Source: Prorocentrum cordatum
Lineage: Eukaryota > Sar > Dinophyceae > Prorocentrales > Prorocentraceae
DNA length: 64,000 bases
Assembly (NCBI GenBank): GCA_963575745.1
Contig: CAUYUJ010020259.1
Span: forward strand, 288,230 to 352,229
Direction of reading: 5' to 3'
Shown here: piece by piece, positions 62,821 to 64,000 of the stretch
How the letters are laid out: every line of letters starts with the position of its first letter
Numbering within the stretch: position 1 is the stretch's first letter
Notes under the pieces: generated by a model
Database searches by the model: none
What the model was told of the DNA's origin: nothing
What the model saw: the letters and a program-made list of their open reading frames with translations, nothing else
Position numbers and translations under genes: made by a program

Positions 62821-63150
62821 GAAGGACAACAAGCTGCATCCATAAAAGCTGTTGGCGGTCCGCGCGGATCCCTTGCATCGGCGCTGCCCCCCCCCCGCGC
62901 GCTTTTTTGTCTTTCTTTTTTTTCTTTTTTTCTTTCTTTTTTTTTCTTTTTCTTTTTTTTTTTTTTTTTCTTTTCTTTTTTTTTTTTTCTTTTTTCTCTT
63001 TTTTTTTTCTGTTTTTCTTCCTTCTTTTTTTTTTTTTTTTCTTTTTTTTGTTTTCTTCTTTTTTCCTCTTTTCTTTTCTTTTTCTTTTTTCTTTTGTCTC
63101 GCCGATCCAAGAAACTCGCGTGGACCACCAACACATTATGTTAATGTAGT
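62821..63150. mobile_element. Family C MITE, copy 3, with inserted T/C tract
   Basis: The left arm GAAGGACAACAAG...GTTGGCGGTCCGCGCGGAT is mirrored by a right arm (GATCCAAGAAACTCGCGTGG ... GTTGTTCG). A tract of about 190 nt, almost only T and C, separates the arms (62905-63098) and replaces the GC centre of the other copies. Confidence 0.7.
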
Positions 63151-63599
63151 TGTTCGTTCCTCCATCCAGGTTGAAGCATCCGCACGGTGCGTCAGGAACC
63201 AGCACCCATGTCGTCGCGACCTGGGCCTGCCAAGTTCGCCGTGGCACTGGGAGGGCGCCAATGAGCGTTCAGTTTTGCGGTGCGTTATAACTGTCTGTTC
63301 ATTTCTCTCTCTCTCTCTTTGTCTCGTCGGCGGGACCGCAGCGACGGCCGTCTGGAGTCATCGGAGGAGCCTCGAAAAAAGGAGCCGCCCCTTCCCCTCC
63401 CCTTCCCCCCTCCGCAACAATTCTAGACGCTTCGCGTAACCCAACCAGCCCGTCCAGAAACGATGCCCGGACGAGTTGCCCTGATCAGGAATGCGGAGGA
63501 GAATGCAGTGGAATAAAGGGCTGGGTAAGACGTCATACACCAGGAGGGAGAGGATGCAGGAGGAATCGGAGGCGGAGCAGGAGGAGGAAGGAGGAGGAA
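63151..63599. other. No gene seen
   Basis: Mixed-composition DNA with a short TC run at 63305-63322. No domain in any frame. Confidence 0.5.
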
Positions 63600-63847
63600 G
63601 GACGAGGAAGGAGGAGGAAGAGGTGGATGAGGATGCTGATGATGATGATGATGCTGATGATGCTGATGATGATGATGCTGATGTTGATGCTGATGCTGCT
63701 GCTGATGATGGTGACGCTGATGATGATGCTGATGATGATGATGAGGAGGATGATGATGCTGATGATGGATGATGGTGATGATGGTGATGATGCTGGGCAT
63801 GATGCTGATGATGATGAGGATGATGCTGATGATGGTGATGCTGCAGC

Positions 63848-63892
<45 letters not shown>

Positions 63893-63965
63893 GGCGGTGG
63901 TGGTGGTGGTGATGATGCTGATGGTGATGCTGCTGATGATGATGAGGAGGAGGAGGAAGAGGAGG
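63600..63965. repeat. GAT/GCT array with GGA flanks
   Basis: GATGATGCTGATG units, a pure GAT run at 63848-63890, and GGA units at both ends. It continues to near the window edge. Confidence 0.95.
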
Positions 63966-64000
63966 AGGAATGCTCATTGCGCACCAGGGTGCGAAAAGGC

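Overview
This window is nuclear DNA of a dinoflagellate. The evidence is a GC-rich background with very long trinucleotide arrays, non-LTR retroelements of the dinoflagellate type (Zn-finger ORF1, EEP endonuclease, reverse transcriptase, RNase H), a degenerate copy of the dinoflagellate trans-spliced leader, a copia-type gag with a primer-binding site matching initiator tRNA-Met, and host genes split by large introns. The genus cannot be fixed from the sequence. There is a 100-N assembly gap at 10759-10858.

Layout. 1-3.1 kb: pentamer, hexamer and trinucleotide satellites. 3.1-10.4 kb: a near full-length but decayed LINE whose 5' end is a spliced-leader relic. 10.9-14.2 kb: low-complexity and AT-richer non-coding DNA. 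14.2-21.7 kb: scattered exons on the + strand. They begin with a signal-peptide exon interrupted by an introner-like transposon and end with a possible OmpA-like domain. Between them lie at least four families of short terminal-inverted-repeat elements, some nested. 21.7-24.7 kb: repeats. 24.7-26.7 kb: a truncated copia-like LTR/gag fragment on the - strand. 27.4-35.0 kb: a sulfhydryl oxidase (QSOX) gene with exons for thioredoxin, helix-rich and Erv/ALR domains, separated by more than 5 kb of repeats. 35.1-36.3 kb: likely exons of another gene, including a fumarylacetoacetate-hydrolase-like segment. 36.5-41.5 kb: a GAT array, a frameshifted second-clade LINE and a separate LINE ORF1. 42-50.8 kb: minisatellites, inverted repeats and C/G-rich low-complexity DNA, with one unrecognised ORF at 45.1-46.3 kb. 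51.3-54.3 kb: a secreted cysteine-rich protein of 14 tandem domains with one frameshift. 54.3-57.2 kb: no gene seen. 57.6-61.1 kb: a second Zn-finger LINE on the - strand that keeps ORF1 and endonuclease but lacks a recognisable RT. 61.2-64 kb: a long GGA purine tract, three more small elements and a GAT array.

Host genes: QSOX (oxidative folding in the secretory pathway) and the cysteine-rich repeat protein (a likely disulfide-rich secreted product) are the best supported. They fit the same compartment, but nothing shows they are functionally linked. The most notable structures are the introner, whose 8-bp target duplication supplies both splice sites, and the set of TA-flanked CAGTC...GACTG elements.
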